From Xenorhabdus bovienii (GTDB lineage: Bacteria > Pseudomonadota > Gammaproteobacteria > Enterobacterales > Enterobacteriaceae), in contig NZ_JANAIF010000036.1 of the NCBI RefSeq assembly GCF_024721015.1, positions 1 through 43,576 of the forward strand: a DNA stretch of 43,576 nt. Direction: 5' to 3'. This document shows positions 8,140 to 16,569 of this stretch, one piece after another; position 1 is the stretch's first letter, and the number at the start of each line of letters is the position of its first letter. The notes beneath the pieces were generated by a model, which was given only the letters and a program-made list of their open reading frames with translations, did no database searches and was not told where the DNA came from. The translations under genes and the position numbers were made by a program.

Positions 8140-8190
8140 TGCTGTTGTTTCCTTCAGCATATGGTTTTGCCCTCACAATATGATTGTTCC

Positions 8191-8219
8191 CTTGAATCCC
8201 TCGTTTTGATCCCCATAAT
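8191..8219 (+). promoter_or_regulatory. sigma-32 (heat-shock) promoter of grpE
   Basis: CTTGAA at 8191-8196 and CCCCATAAT at 8211-8219, separated by 14 bases, match the RpoH consensus closely. The site is 44 bases upstream of the grpE start, in the gap after the divergent nadK. Confidence 0.85.
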
Positions 8220-8262
8220 AAGCGGGAGTAGCGCAAATAATACAAAATACGCGGAGATATTC

Positions 8263-8844
8263 ATGAGTAGTAAAGACCAAAAAGTACCTGACGAGCAAGT
8301 CTCAGAAAATACAGAAAATGTATTTGAGCAACAAATGGATGCAGAAAAGGCAGACACGCCAGAGACTGAGAGCATTGTTGACCCGCGTGTTGCCGAGTTG
8401 GAAGAACAACTAAAACAGGCTCAAATTGGCGAACGCGATGCAATGCTACGTGCTCGTGCTGAAGTGGAAAATATCCGTCGTCGCACAGAACTGGATATAG
8501 AAAAAGCACATAAATTCGCACTGGAACGCTTTGCCAATGAACTTCTGCCCGTGATCGACAATCTGGAACGTGCACTGGAAGCGGTTGATCGTTCTAATGA
8601 CGCGCTGTTGCCAATGATTGAAGGCGTTGAGTTAACATTGAAATCATTCACTAATGCTGTAGGTAAATTCGGCATTGAAGTGGTGGGTGACACTAATGTT
8701 CCTTTCAATCCTGAAGTACATCAGGCGATGACTATGATGGAATCCGATCAGCATGAACCCAATCACGTTATGTTAGTGATGCAGAAAGGTTATACCTTGA
8801 ATGGTCGTTTATTGCGCCCTGCAATGGTTGCTGTTTCTAAATAA
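8263..8844 (+). CDS. grpE: nucleotide exchange factor GrpE
   Basis: A 193-residue protein; ATG 8263 has GGAG six bases upstream. An upstream extension in frame overlaps the promoter and is not real. It is the ADP-releasing cochaperone of DnaK. The N-terminus is acidic and disordered, then a long helix runs through [14 protein letters not shown] and [20 protein letters not shown], and the C-terminal beta domain has [14 protein letters not shown] and [17 protein letters not shown]. It is transcribed alone from a sigma-32 promoter and ends at a strong terminator. Confidence 0.97.
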   Translation: MSSKDQKVPDEQVSENTENVFEQQMDAEKADTPETESIVDPRVAELEEQLKQAQIGERDAMLRARAEVENIRRRTELDIEKAHKFALERFANELLPVIDNLERALEAVDRSNDALLPMIEGVELTLKSFTNAVGKFGIEVVGDTNVPFNPEVHQAMTMMESDQHEPNHVMLVMQKGYTLNGRLLRPAMVAVSK

Positions 8845-8867
8845 AAATTACGCTATCCCGTGATTAC

Positions 8868-8896
8868 AATGCCGCCATACACAGGGCGGCATTTTT
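8868..8896. terminator. Rho-independent terminator after grpE
   Basis: AATGCCGCC pairs with GGCGGCATT around an eight-base loop and runs into five T residues. It lies between convergent grpE and ung. Confidence 0.92.
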
Positions 8897-8911
8897 GTGG
8901 TTATTCTATTG

Positions 8912-9592
8912 TCACTCAGGCAGTGTGGGATACCAATCAATTGGCGCCAATCCTTGAGCTTCCAGCAGGCTGTTTGCCTGTGAAAAATGCTTGCATCCCA
9001 GAAAACCGCGATGAGCTGACAAAGGCGAAGGGTGTGGTGCTTTCAGGACATAGTGCTGTTGGGTATTGATGAAGTGTCCTTTTTTCTGGGCATGGGAACC
9101 CCAAAGTAGGAAAATGACGCCGTGACGATGTTCATTGATTGCCGCAATGACTTTGTCAGTGAAGGTTTCCCAGCCTAAATTCGCATGTGAATGTGCATTG
9201 CTACGTTCAACGGTCAGCACCGTATTGAGCAGCAATACGCCTTGCTTTGCCCAACTGACCAAGCAGCCATGATTAGGGCGGCTAAACCCAGCAATATCCG
9301 ATTCCAGCTCCTTATACATATTGACAAGAGAAGGTGGTGCAGGAATACCAGGCTGTACTGAGAAGGCCAGACCGTGGGCCTGATTTGGGCCGTGGTAAGG
9401 GTCTTGCCCCAAAATCACGACTTTTACATCGGACAGTTCGGTATAGCGGAATGCATTGAAAACATCCTGCTGTGGCGGATAAATCGTCTTTCCGGCCTTA
9501 CGTTCATTGGCAACATAGGTCAATGTGTCAACGAAATAGGGCTGTGTCTTTTCATGGCCAATGACTTCGTGCCATGTGAGAGATGCGGGCAT
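8912..9592 (-). CDS. ung: uracil-DNA glycosylase
   Basis: A 226-residue family-1 UDG. It removes uracil from DNA as the first step of base excision repair. The water-activating loop GQDPYHG is at residues 62-68 (catalytic Asp64), the uracil-binding strand includes Leu-Leu-Leu-Asn-Thr-Val-Leu-Thr-Val near 121-128, and the DNA-intercalation loop [10 protein letters not shown] begins at catalytic His187. In E. coli the neighbour is grcA, which is absent here and replaced by a lipase-like gene. Confidence 0.97.
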   Translation of the reverse strand: MPASLTWHEVIGHEKTQPYFVDTLTYVANERKAGKTIYPPQQDVFNAFRYTELSDVKVVILGQDPYHGPNQAHGLAFSVQPGIPAPPSLVNMYKELESDIAGFSRPNHGCLVSWAKQGVLLLNTVLTVERSNAHSHANLGWETFTDKVIAAINEHRHGVIFLLWGSHAQKKGHFINTQQHYVLKAPHPSPLSAHRGFLGCKHFSQANSLLEAQGLAPIDWYPTLPE

Positions 9593-9910
9593 CGCGAATC
9601 CCTTTCTATATGATTGTCAGATAGGCTTAAGCTTACCGATTCCCTTCGCATAGGGAAACCCTCTGATCTTCATCTGAAGCTAATTGATAGGATGAAATTC
9701 TGATTTTATAAATTATTTTTAAAATTTATAAAAATAATTTTGTGTTTTTCTCTCATAAAAAATCATTTACTGATATTCCTTTCATTATATATGGGTATTA
9801 ATTTTGTTAAATAAAAATTAAATTTGTTATTAATGTGTTGCAGATCTCTGCCGATAGAGAGTTTAGGTTTGTTAATTATGCCTAACCTGAATAATCTGTA
9901 GGAGATTTTT
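9593..9910. other. AT-rich intergenic region between ung and the lipase-like gene
   Basis: The 318 bases hold the divergent promoters of ung and the following gene. Positions 9690-9800 are extremely AT-rich with A-tract and T-tract stretches that would bind H-NS-type silencers. No RNA or small gene is evident. Confidence 0.5.
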
Positions 9911-11062
9911 ATGACTTTATCAATAAATAGCAGTTTTTTCAGTGAATTAGGGATTTATTCATTACAGGGAAGTCCACTGCAGCTTCAATCGAGTCCCCCG
10001 GTCAAATCACCATCTGACAAGGCTGATGTGACTCACTCCACAACACAACCCACAACAGTTCCGCTTTCAGAAAATACCCAGCAAAATAATAATCTTTACC
10101 AATCATTGGTTCGCGATCGGCATCTAAGTGCCATGGCATTACCTGAATTACATGCCAATGATATTGCAGGAAAACATTCTAAACGCATCGATTATGATCT
10201 GTCACTGGTCACCCGTGATGTTTACCGTATGAATAGCATGGGAATTGGTGATTATGTGCGTCTTACGAAAGATGAAATATCAAAAGCGGGCATTGATCCT
10301 GCTATCTTGGAGGATAGTTCAACAGGATTTCAGGCAGGCGTTTATCGAAATAAGGGCTTATATATCGTGTCATTTACTGGCTCGAACGAAATACAGGATT
10401 TCATGGCAAGTATTCGTCAAGGGCTTGGATTTAAAGAAGAGCAATATGGTCAGGCTGTAAAGTTGGCACAGGCAGCGTTAAAAGGATTTGGTGAAAATGT
10501 CATTTTCACGGGTCATTCAATGGGGGGAGGATTGGCATCTGTGGCGGCGCTGACAACAGGAAAACCCGCAGTTATTTTTAATGCTGCCGGAGTGTCAGAT
10601 TCGACATTGAAAAGTATGGGATTATCACCGAAAGCAAGTCGTGAAGTGGCAGAAAATGGGTTAATCCGGAATTATATTGTTGAACATGACTGGCTTGATA
10701 ACCTGCAAAAAACCTTGCCAATTCCCCAGCCCATGGGAAATAAAATTCTGCTTGAATATGAGTACGAACCGGAAGGGATATTGGATTCCATTTTTGCCTA
10801 TCGGTATGCTTTTCACTCATTCAAGGCGCATTTTATGGAAGCCGTGCAGGAATTGCTGACCGTCCATAAACCTTGGTTGAATAAAGCAGGTGAAATGATA
10901 GCTGCTACTGAGGACAGTATGCAAAACAAGGCTATTCCTATGCAAAAACAGGCTTTGAATACATGGGGGATGAATATGGATGAGGCCAAAATCAGCGAAC
11001 AGTTAAGGGAAGAGAGTCATCAATTGGTTTCACAACAGCTTGAGAAGCATTATTCAGTATAA
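9911..11062 (+). CDS. lipase-like alpha/beta hydrolase (class-3 / DUF2974 type)
   Basis: A 383-residue protein with TAGGAGA upstream of its ATG. The core holds the nucleophile elbow GHSMGGG at residues 201-207 (Ser203), preceded by a Phe-Thr-Gly-Ser-Asn-Glu motif near 155-160 that resembles the oxyanion-loop FRGT of class-3 lipases. Candidate triad partners are Asp260 or Asp263 (VEHDWLDN) and His302 or His307. The first 60 residues have no signal peptide and are rich in Ser, Thr, Pro and Gln, as in effectors exported by specialised machines. The C-terminal 60 residues are helical and Gln/Met-rich. It is not part of the E. coli gene order, has an AT-rich upstream region and its own terminator, suggesting acquisition. 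Phospholipase or esterase activity is likely; the substrate and export route are unknown. Confidence 0.7.
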   Translation: MTLSINSSFFSELGIYSLQGSPLQLQSSPPVKSPSDKADVTHSTTQPTTVPLSENTQQNNNLYQSLVRDRHLSAMALPELHANDIAGKHSKRIDYDLSLVTRDVYRMNSMGIGDYVRLTKDEISKAGIDPAILEDSSTGFQAGVYRNKGLYIVSFTGSNEIQDFMASIRQGLGFKEEQYGQAVKLAQAALKGFGENVIFTGHSMGGGLASVAALTTGKPAVIFNAAGVSDSTLKSMGLSPKASREVAENGLIRNYIVEHDWLDNLQKTLPIPQPMGNKILLEYEYEPEGILDSIFAYRYAFHSFKAHFMEAVQELLTVHKPWLNKAGEMIAATEDSMQNKAIPMQKQALNTWGMNMDEAKISEQLREESHQLVSQQLEKHYSV

Positions 11063-11124
11063 TATTCGTACAAATGGAATGACGAGTAAGGCTGAATCCA
11101 TTGTTTCTGTTTGTCAGAGATGAT

Positions 11125-11148
11125 AAAGCGGGCTGTTTGCCCGCTTTT
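11125..11148. terminator. bidirectional terminator between the lipase-like gene and srmB
   Basis: AAAGCGGGC pairs with GCCCGCTTT around a TGTTT loop and ends in TTTT. The flanking genes are convergent. Confidence 0.92.
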
Positions 11149-11158
11149 GCCAGTGAGA

Positions 11159-12502
11159 TTAATCGTTGGTTGGTTCTGACGTTTCTGGTTTGGAGTCACC
11201 GGAAGGAGTGCGGCGTTTTCCAATATTTTTACTATCGCGATGACGAACTTTCACTCGTGTTTTCTTCGCTTCTTCTTCTACCTTTTTCTTCTCTTTACGT
11301 TTCTCCAGCACTTTCTTAGAAGGCTTATAGCTCTTTTTCTCACTGGGTGCTTTAGTTTGTGGACGCAGTTCATCAACAACCCGTACTTTCAATGGTTCGT
11401 TGAGATAACGGGTGACTTTGCCAAGCAGTGGATGATCGTGAGATTCAACCAGTGCAATGGCGGTTCCCTTACGGCCTGCACGGGCAGTACGACCAATCCG
11501 GTGCAGATAAACATCGGCAGTACGTGGTAAATCAAAGTTAAAGACGTGGCTGATATTTTCAATATCTAACCCGCGGGACGCAACATCAGTTGCAACCATA
11601 ACGTTGACTCTGCCATCATTCAGTCGCTTGACGGCATCTGTACGTTTGGTCTGCACCATTTCACCTTCAAGAAAACAGGCCTGAATGCCTGCCTTATGTA
11701 GATAATCGACAATTTCACGCACGCGCTCGCGTTTGCGCACAAAAACAATCGATTTTGTTACATCAGGTTGCTGAAGAAGGTGACACAGTAAGGCGGTTTT
11801 ATGCTCCAGATTATCGGCTCGATAATAGAATTGCTGAATTTTTTTGCGTTCACGACGAGAAGGTTCTGCATCGATCTCAACAGGATCGGTTAACAGGCGC
11901 TCTGCAAAATCACGGATGGTTTCGCCTTCTAACGTTGCGGAAAATAGCAACGTTTGTTTGCGCCAGCGTGTCTCACCGGCAATGGTCTCGACATCATTGG
12001 CAAACCCCATGTCCAGCATGCGGTCTGCTTCATCAAGGATCAGCGTTTCCACCGCACGGCAATCAAAATTTTCTTCTTTGATGTATTGCAGTAGGCGTCC
12101 TGTAGTTGCGACAACAATATCCTGATTCTCACTGAACACTTCTGCGTGATTCATGTAAGCAACACCGCCAGTGATTGTGGCGACATCCAGATTAGTATGA
12201 GCAGCAAGTGCTTGTGCCTGTTCTGCAACCTGCATTGCCAGTTCGCGGGTAGGGGTCAAAATCAAGATACGTGGTGGGCCGGATTTTTTACGTGGAAAAT
12301 CCAGTAAATGCTGTAGAACTGGTAGCAGGTACGCAGCGGTTTTGCCTGTGCCAGTCGGTGCCGAGCCAAGTACGTCACGGCCATCCATGGCAGGGGGAAT
12401 GGCTTCAGCCTGGATCGCTGTCGGGCGTTCGTAGCCTTTTTCGTTCAGTGCATTAAGCAGGCGTTCATCAAGTTCGAATTCGGAAAAGTTTGTCGCAGTC
12501 AT
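11159..12502 (-). CDS. srmB: ATP-dependent RNA helicase SrmB
   Basis: A 447-residue DEAD-box helicase involved in early assembly of the 50S ribosomal subunit. The start at 12502 is preferred over an adjacent ATG because GAGG then lies six bases upstream. Motif I APTGTGKT is at 48-55, DEAD at 157-160, Ser-Ala-Thr follows at about 185, and the helicase-C motif HRIGRTARAGR is near 340. The basic tail (KKSYKPSKKVLEKRKEKKKV) is typical of SrmB and binds rRNA. It is divergent from trmN6, as in E. coli. Confidence 0.97.
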   Translation of the reverse strand: MTATNFSEFELDERLLNALNEKGYERPTAIQAEAIPPAMDGRDVLGSAPTGTGKTAAYLLPVLQHLLDFPRKKSGPPRILILTPTRELAMQVAEQAQALAAHTNLDVATITGGVAYMNHAEVFSENQDIVVATTGRLLQYIKEENFDCRAVETLILDEADRMLDMGFANDVETIAGETRWRKQTLLFSATLEGETIRDFAERLLTDPVEIDAEPSRRERKKIQQFYYRADNLEHKTALLCHLLQQPDVTKSIVFVRKRERVREIVDYLHKAGIQACFLEGEMVQTKRTDAVKRLNDGRVNVMVATDVASRGLDIENISHVFNFDLPRTADVYLHRIGRTARAGRKGTAIALVESHDHPLLGKVTRYLNEPLKVRVVDELRPQTKAPSEKKSYKPSKKVLEKRKEKKKVEEEAKKTRVKVRHRDSKNIGKRRTPSGDSKPETSEPTND

Positions 12503-12645
12503 CATATACCTCTATTTGGGTCGCCGATTATAAACAGGTTAGGAGTATTCTTCATCCTATAAAAATATCCTGTGGGCAGGTCGCTTTTATCCGTGGGCTA
12601 TAAGATTTATGCTATGACCCATTTTAATTTCAATAGATATGATTC

Positions 12646-13386
12646 ATGGGATTGATACATAAACCCGCTTTTCGCTGCGGTGGTTTTACATTTAAACAGT
12701 TTTTTGTTGGACATGATAAATGTGCAATGAAAGTTGGGACGGATGGCGTGTTATTAGGCGCCTGGGCTCCGGTGGATAATCGGAAAAAATGTCTGGATAT
12801 CGGTTGTGGCAGCGGTTTGGTTGCCTTGATGATAGCACAGCGTACTGATGATCATTCGGTTATTGATGCCGTGGAGCTGGATACTCATGCTGCGAGACAG
12901 GCAATCGAGAATGTGCAGGAATCCCCATGGGCTGATCGTGTTAAAGTGCATCAGCAGGATATTCATGATTTTACTCAGCAAAACCACTTGCAATATGATT
13001 TGATCGTGAGTAATCCGCCCTATTTTGAACCTGCCAACGCGTGTAGGAATGAGGCACGTAGTCAGGCGCGTTACACGGGATCATTGACGCATCGTGGATT
13101 ATTGGATTGTGTTGAACACTTGATTAAGGCCACAGGGCTATTTTGTGTTGTATTACCCTATAACATCGGCGAGACATTTGAGCAAATGGCGGCAGAACGG
13201 GGGTGGTTTACTCATCATCGTGTCAATATTCGTGATAGGCAGGATAAGCCGCTGCATCGCTTGTTGCTGGCATTTTCTCGACAAGGGCAGGAAACTCAGG
13301 TGAGTGAATTGACCATTCGTGTCTCAGATGGCGTATATTCAACTGAGTTTCGTCAGTTAGTAACAGATTTTTATCTTTATTATTAA
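12646..13386 (+). CDS. trmN6: tRNA1(Val) (adenine37-N6)-methyltransferase
   Basis: A 246-residue Rossmann-fold methyltransferase (yfiC). The SAM site DIGCGSG is at 51-57 and the N6-adenine methyltransferase motif NPPY at 123-126. The N-terminal pattern FRCGGFTFKQFFVGHDKCAM is characteristic of the family. It modifies A37 of tRNA-Val1. In E. coli nadB lies between this gene and rpoE; here only 288 bases separate them and nadB is absent. The ribosome site is weak. Confidence 0.95.
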   Translation: MGLIHKPAFRCGGFTFKQFFVGHDKCAMKVGTDGVLLGAWAPVDNRKKCLDIGCGSGLVALMIAQRTDDHSVIDAVELDTHAARQAIENVQESPWADRVKVHQQDIHDFTQQNHLQYDLIVSNPPYFEPANACRNEARSQARYTGSLTHRGLLDCVEHLIKATGLFCVVLPYNIGETFEQMAAERGWFTHHRVNIRDRQDKPLHRLLLAFSRQGQETQVSELTIRVSDGVYSTEFRQLVTDFYLYY

Positions 13387-13561
13387 TAAGGTTACTATCA
13401 ATGGAGTAATGATGTGGGTTTTATTACGCAATGAAATGAATCGTTCTTTTTTCTTGTCTTAAAATCGTATTCCCTGGGAAATAGAGACTATGATTTGTAC
13501 TATACATAAAAGGTGAGATACGAAATAACAGGTGGTTGTAAGATAAAATTACGATCAAAGT

Positions 13562-13589
13562 TGAACTTCACACAAAATAGAGACTCGAA
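13562..13589 (+). promoter_or_regulatory. sigma-E autoregulatory promoter of rpoE
   Basis: TGAACTT (13562-13568) and TCGAA (13585-13589) are 16 bases apart, matching RpoE promoters (GAACTT, 16-17 bases, TCnnA). Transcription would start near 13595, about 80 bases before the rpoE ATG. This also argues against the longer open frame that begins at 13513. Confidence 0.75.
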
Positions 13590-13674
13590 GTCATGCTTGT
13601 TCGGGAAGCAAGGCATCATGGCTGGCGTAATTAAGTATAAATGTGGAGTTTTACCTCAGGAGAGTGAGCCTCGG

Positions 13675-14250
13675 ATGAGCGAGCAGTTAACGGATCAAAT
13701 GCTGGTCGAACGGGTACAAAAGGGCGACCAGAAAGCATTTAATTTGCTGGTGATAAAATATCAGCACAAAGTGGCGAGCCTGATTGCTCGTTACGTACCT
13801 CAAGGTGACGTTCCTGATGTTGCTCAAGAGGTGTTTATTAAGACTTATCGTGCGCTTTATTCTTTCCGGGGTGATAGTGCTTTTTATACGTGGTTGTACC
13901 GTATTGCTGTTAATACTGCGAAAAACTATTTAGTTGCTCAGGGGCGTCGCCCACCATCCAATGACTTGGATGCCAACGACGCAGAAAATTATGATGCGTC
14001 AAGCTCATTAAAAGAAATTTCGAACCCTGAGAACTTAATGTTGTCTGAAGAACTAAAGGAAGTGGTTTTCCGTACCATCGAATCGCTCCCGGATGATTTG
14101 CGGGTAGCGATTACGCTCAGGGAGTTGGACGGGTTAAGCTATGAAGAAATAGCCGACATCATGGAGTGTCCTGTCGGGACTGTCCGTTCACGAATCTTCC
14201 GGGCAAGGGAAGCCATTGATAATAAAGTCCAACCGCTGATCCAACAGTAG
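13675..14250 (+). CDS. rpoE: RNA polymerase sigma factor RpoE (sigma-E)
   Basis: A 191-residue ECF sigma factor, identical in length to the E. coli protein, beginning MSEQLTDQMLVERVQKGDQ. It directs transcription of envelope-stress genes. Region 2 (IARYVPQGDVPDVAQEVFIKTYRALYSFRGDSAFYTWLYRIAVNTAK) precedes a short linker and region 4 (LPDDLRVAITLRELDGLSYEEIADIMECPVGTVRSRIFRAR shortened here to its key part SYEEIADIMECPVGTVRSRI). AGGAG lies 12 bases before the ATG. It heads the rpoE-rseA-rseB-rseC operon and has its own sigma-E promoter upstream. Confidence 0.97.
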   Translation: MSEQLTDQMLVERVQKGDQKAFNLLVIKYQHKVASLIARYVPQGDVPDVAQEVFIKTYRALYSFRGDSAFYTWLYRIAVNTAKNYLVAQGRRPPSNDLDANDAENYDASSSLKEISNPENLMLSEELKEVVFRTIESLPDDLRVAITLRELDGLSYEEIADIMECPVGTVRSRIFRAREAIDNKVQPLIQQ

Positions 14251-14282
14251 TGGGATAAAACAATATTGAAGGGTACTTTGGC

Positions 14283-14933
14283 ATGCAAAGAGAGAAACTT
14301 TCCGCATTAATGGATGGCGAAGCTCTTGATAGTGAAGTCGTTCGTTTGATCGCTGAAGACACTGTGATGCAGAAACAGTGGGAAAGATATCACCTCATCC
14401 GTGACACATTGCGTGGTGATGTAGGTGATGTATTACATTTGGATATCGCGAGCCGAGTCGCATTGGCGCTTGAAAAAGAGCCGATTCATATCAATCCAGC
14501 CGCTATTCCAGAATCTCAGCCAAAACCTGAAACATGGCAGAAAATGCCGTTCTGGAACAAAATTCGCCCGTGGGCGAGCCAGATGACACAAATCGGCATT
14601 GCTGCGTGTGTATCATTGGCGGTGATTATTGGAGTCCAGCAATATAACAGCGATGGCAGTGTTGACGCGGATACACAATCTGATACGCCAGTCTTCAATA
14701 CATTGCCTGTTATGGGTTCCGCTTCACCTGTCGGTTTAGCTGCGCCTGTAGATGATGAAGCTTTAGGCAGTGATTTGAACATGCAAGTGCGGGAAAGCAA
14801 TAAACGCATTGATGCTATGCTGCAACAGTATGAACTTTCCCGGCGCATTCATTCAGAACAAAACCAGAGGCTGCCACCGGCTGATAATACTCAGTCTGTG
14901 GGAGCAAAAATACAACAGGCTCCACAGCAATAA
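14283..14933 (+). CDS. rseA: anti-sigma-E factor RseA
   Basis: A 216-residue inner-membrane protein. The N-terminal cytoplasmic domain (MQREKLSALMDGEALDSE, then a Trp-Glu-Arg-Tyr-His-Leu-Ile-Arg-Asp helix) binds sigma-E. One membrane segment lies at about 103-120 (IGIAACVSLAVIIGVQQ). The periplasmic part contains Val/Ala-rich residues where DegS would cut and a C-terminal helix with Glu and Gln repeats that binds RseB. It is 32 bases downstream of rpoE and is released stepwise by DegS and RseP during envelope stress. Confidence 0.96.
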   Translation: MQREKLSALMDGEALDSEVVRLIAEDTVMQKQWERYHLIRDTLRGDVGDVLHLDIASRVALALEKEPIHINPAAIPESQPKPETWQKMPFWNKIRPWASQMTQIGIAACVSLAVIIGVQQYNSDGSVDADTQSDTPVFNTLPVMGSASPVGLAAPVDDEALGSDLNMQVRESNKRIDAMLQQYELSRRIHSEQNQRLPPADNTQSVGAKIQQAPQQ

Positions 14934-14954
14934 TGAAACGTATCTGAGAAGTTA

Positions 14955-15914
14955 ATGAAACATATTTGTTTTTTCATCTTCTTGTTGGCGGGTAGCCTGT
15001 TCAATCCTTTGAAAGCCTCGGCGCAGCAAAGCGGCACCGAGGCTTTGTTACAGGATATGGGAAATGCCGTACAAACTCTGAATTATGAGCTTGCTTTCAT
15101 TAATTTAGAGCGAGAACTTCTGATCCCCCTGCGTTACCGCCATGCTATTATCGATGGTCAACCCATTGCTCAAATCATACAGATGGATGGATCGCGCCGC
15201 GAAATTATCCAACGCGGTAACCAAATCAGCTATTACGAGCCAGGCCTAGATTCTTTTAGTCTACGTGGCAACCACATTGTGGATTATTTTCCACCGATTA
15301 TTTTTGCGGATTTCTCGCGATTACAGAAGTACTATCGCTTCATTGATGTGGGCAGTACCCACGTTGGTGATCATCCTGTGTACTTTGTTCGTATCATATC
15401 GAAAGATGAAACTCGTTATAATTATAACCTGTTGATTGATGCAAAAAGTCATCTTCCCTTGCTGATTGATCTGTTGGACAAGGATCATAATATTGTTATT
15501 GAGCAATTCCGCGTGGTGTCATCAACAGTGAATGACAGTATAAAAAAAGATCTGATTGCTATTGTCGATTTGAAATTACCACCAATGCTGGCTATTTCGC
15601 CGTCTGAAAAAGTGAAATTCGATTGGCAGGTGGGGAAAATGCCTGAAGGTTTCAAAGAAATTTCCCGTAATAGACTCAAACTAGCAGAAACAGAATCGTT
15701 GGAATCCATCATGTATAGTGATGGACTGTTTCAATTTTCTGTAAATGTGGCCCATGCAGGTAAAGAAGTAGTCAATAAACAACCATTTCGACAAGGTCGG
15801 CGAACGGTTTATACTTTGGTCAGAGGTAAAAATACCATTGCAATCGTTGGCGAACTGCCTTTCGCAACCGCCAAGCAGATTGTAGCAAGTGTGACGTTTA
15901 CGGGAGATCATTGA
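14955..15914 (+). CDS. rseB: sigma-E regulatory protein RseB
   Basis: A 319-residue periplasmic protein. The signal peptide is residues 1-23, with cleavage after Leu-Lys-Ala-Ser-Ala. The large N-terminal LolA-like domain (ALLQDMGNAVQTLNYELAFI and following) senses lipoproteins or lipopolysaccharide, and the smaller C-terminal domain (from about residue 215, MPEGFKEISRNRLKL) binds RseA and shields it from DegS. The typical YRHAIIDGQPIAQIIQMDG strand pattern is present. It is the third gene of the operon. Confidence 0.96.
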   Translation: MKHICFFIFLLAGSLFNPLKASAQQSGTEALLQDMGNAVQTLNYELAFINLERELLIPLRYRHAIIDGQPIAQIIQMDGSRREIIQRGNQISYYEPGLDSFSLRGNHIVDYFPPIIFADFSRLQKYYRFIDVGSTHVGDHPVYFVRIISKDETRYNYNLLIDAKSHLPLLIDLLDKDHNIVIEQFRVVSSTVNDSIKKDLIAIVDLKLPPMLAISPSEKVKFDWQVGKMPEGFKEISRNRLKLAETESLESIMYSDGLFQFSVNVAHAGKEVVNKQPFRQGRRTVYTLVRGKNTIAIVGELPFATAKQIVASVTFTGDH

Positions 15915-16378
15915 TGGTTAAAGAATGGGCGACGGTTGTCCGTTGGCAAAAAGGTCGCGCACTATTGCGTTATGGCTCATCTTCAGGTTGTGGCAGTTGT
16001 CAGGCCAACGCCGCCTGTGGCTCTTATTTATTGGAAAAACTGGGGCCAAAGAATATTCATCAGTTAGAACTGGAAATTTCCCAACCTCTTCAACCTGGTC
16101 AAAAAGTAGAAGTAGGTATACCTGAAAGTAGCTTACTGCGTTCAGCAATGTTAGTTTATTTGACCCCATTATTAGGGTTGTTCTTAGGGGGCTTGCTCTT
16201 CCAATATTGGGTAACTGACCAGTTATGGGTAGTTATGGGAGGCGTTATCGGCGGGGTTACTGGTTTCTTCTTTGCCCGCAAGATAGCTAAGTATTGGGAT
16301 AATCAGCAAGCGTACCAGCCCGTTGTGTTACAAATTGGTTTACCTCCTGATACGATTAAGGTTCTACAGCAGGAATAA
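15914..16378 (+). CDS. rseC: SoxR-reducing system / sigma-E regulator RseC
   Basis: A 154-residue inner-membrane protein starting at ATG 15914, which overlaps the rseB stop (TGATG). The N-terminus contains the Cys cluster SGCGSCQANAACGS at about residues 23-36. Two membrane segments follow (about 77-95, AMLVYLTPLLGLFLGG, and 104-120, VVMGGVIGGVTGFFFA). RseC takes part in reduction of the SoxR iron-sulfur cluster, modestly activates sigma-E, and relates to the Rnf complex. It is the last gene of the operon; lepA follows 191 bases later. Confidence 0.95.
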   Translation: MVKEWATVVRWQKGRALLRYGSSSGCGSCQANAACGSYLLEKLGPKNIHQLELEISQPLQPGQKVEVGIPESSLLRSAMLVYLTPLLGLFLGGLLFQYWVTDQLWVVMGGVIGGVTGFFFARKIAKYWDNQQAYQPVVLQIGLPPDTIKVLQQE

Positions 16379-16472
16379 TCTGCTTTACTATTAACAGCTC
16401 TCACTTTCTGGTCATACTGAAAACCACAGGCATGACTAGGTTTTCGCAGGTTTGGCATGTAGAATACGCCTC

Positions 16473-16489
16473 TTTGGCCAGTGGCCAAA
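16473..16489. other. short hairpin between rseC and lepA
   Basis: TTTGGCC pairs with GGCCAAA around a three-base loop, 80 bases before lepA. It may act as a terminator for the rse operon or in the lepA leader. No T run follows. Confidence 0.4.
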
Positions 16490-16569
16490 CCTATAAACTG
16501 TCGCTTTATGTCCATCTGTGTGTCCATAGGCGAATGATTCAGAAATATTAAGGCAAAAAAAGTTTAATA

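Noticed and set aside
8014..8262. In-frame N-terminal extension of grpE
   Set aside because: It covers the sigma-32 promoter and overlaps nadK; the ATG at 8263 has the ribosome site.
11101..11530. Plus-strand ORFs opposite the end of srmB
   Set aside because: They are shadows of the srmB coding sequence with no independent support.
13513..13674. In-frame N-terminal extension of rpoE
   Set aside because: It overlaps the sigma-E promoter, and the 191-residue form from 13675 is the exact family length.
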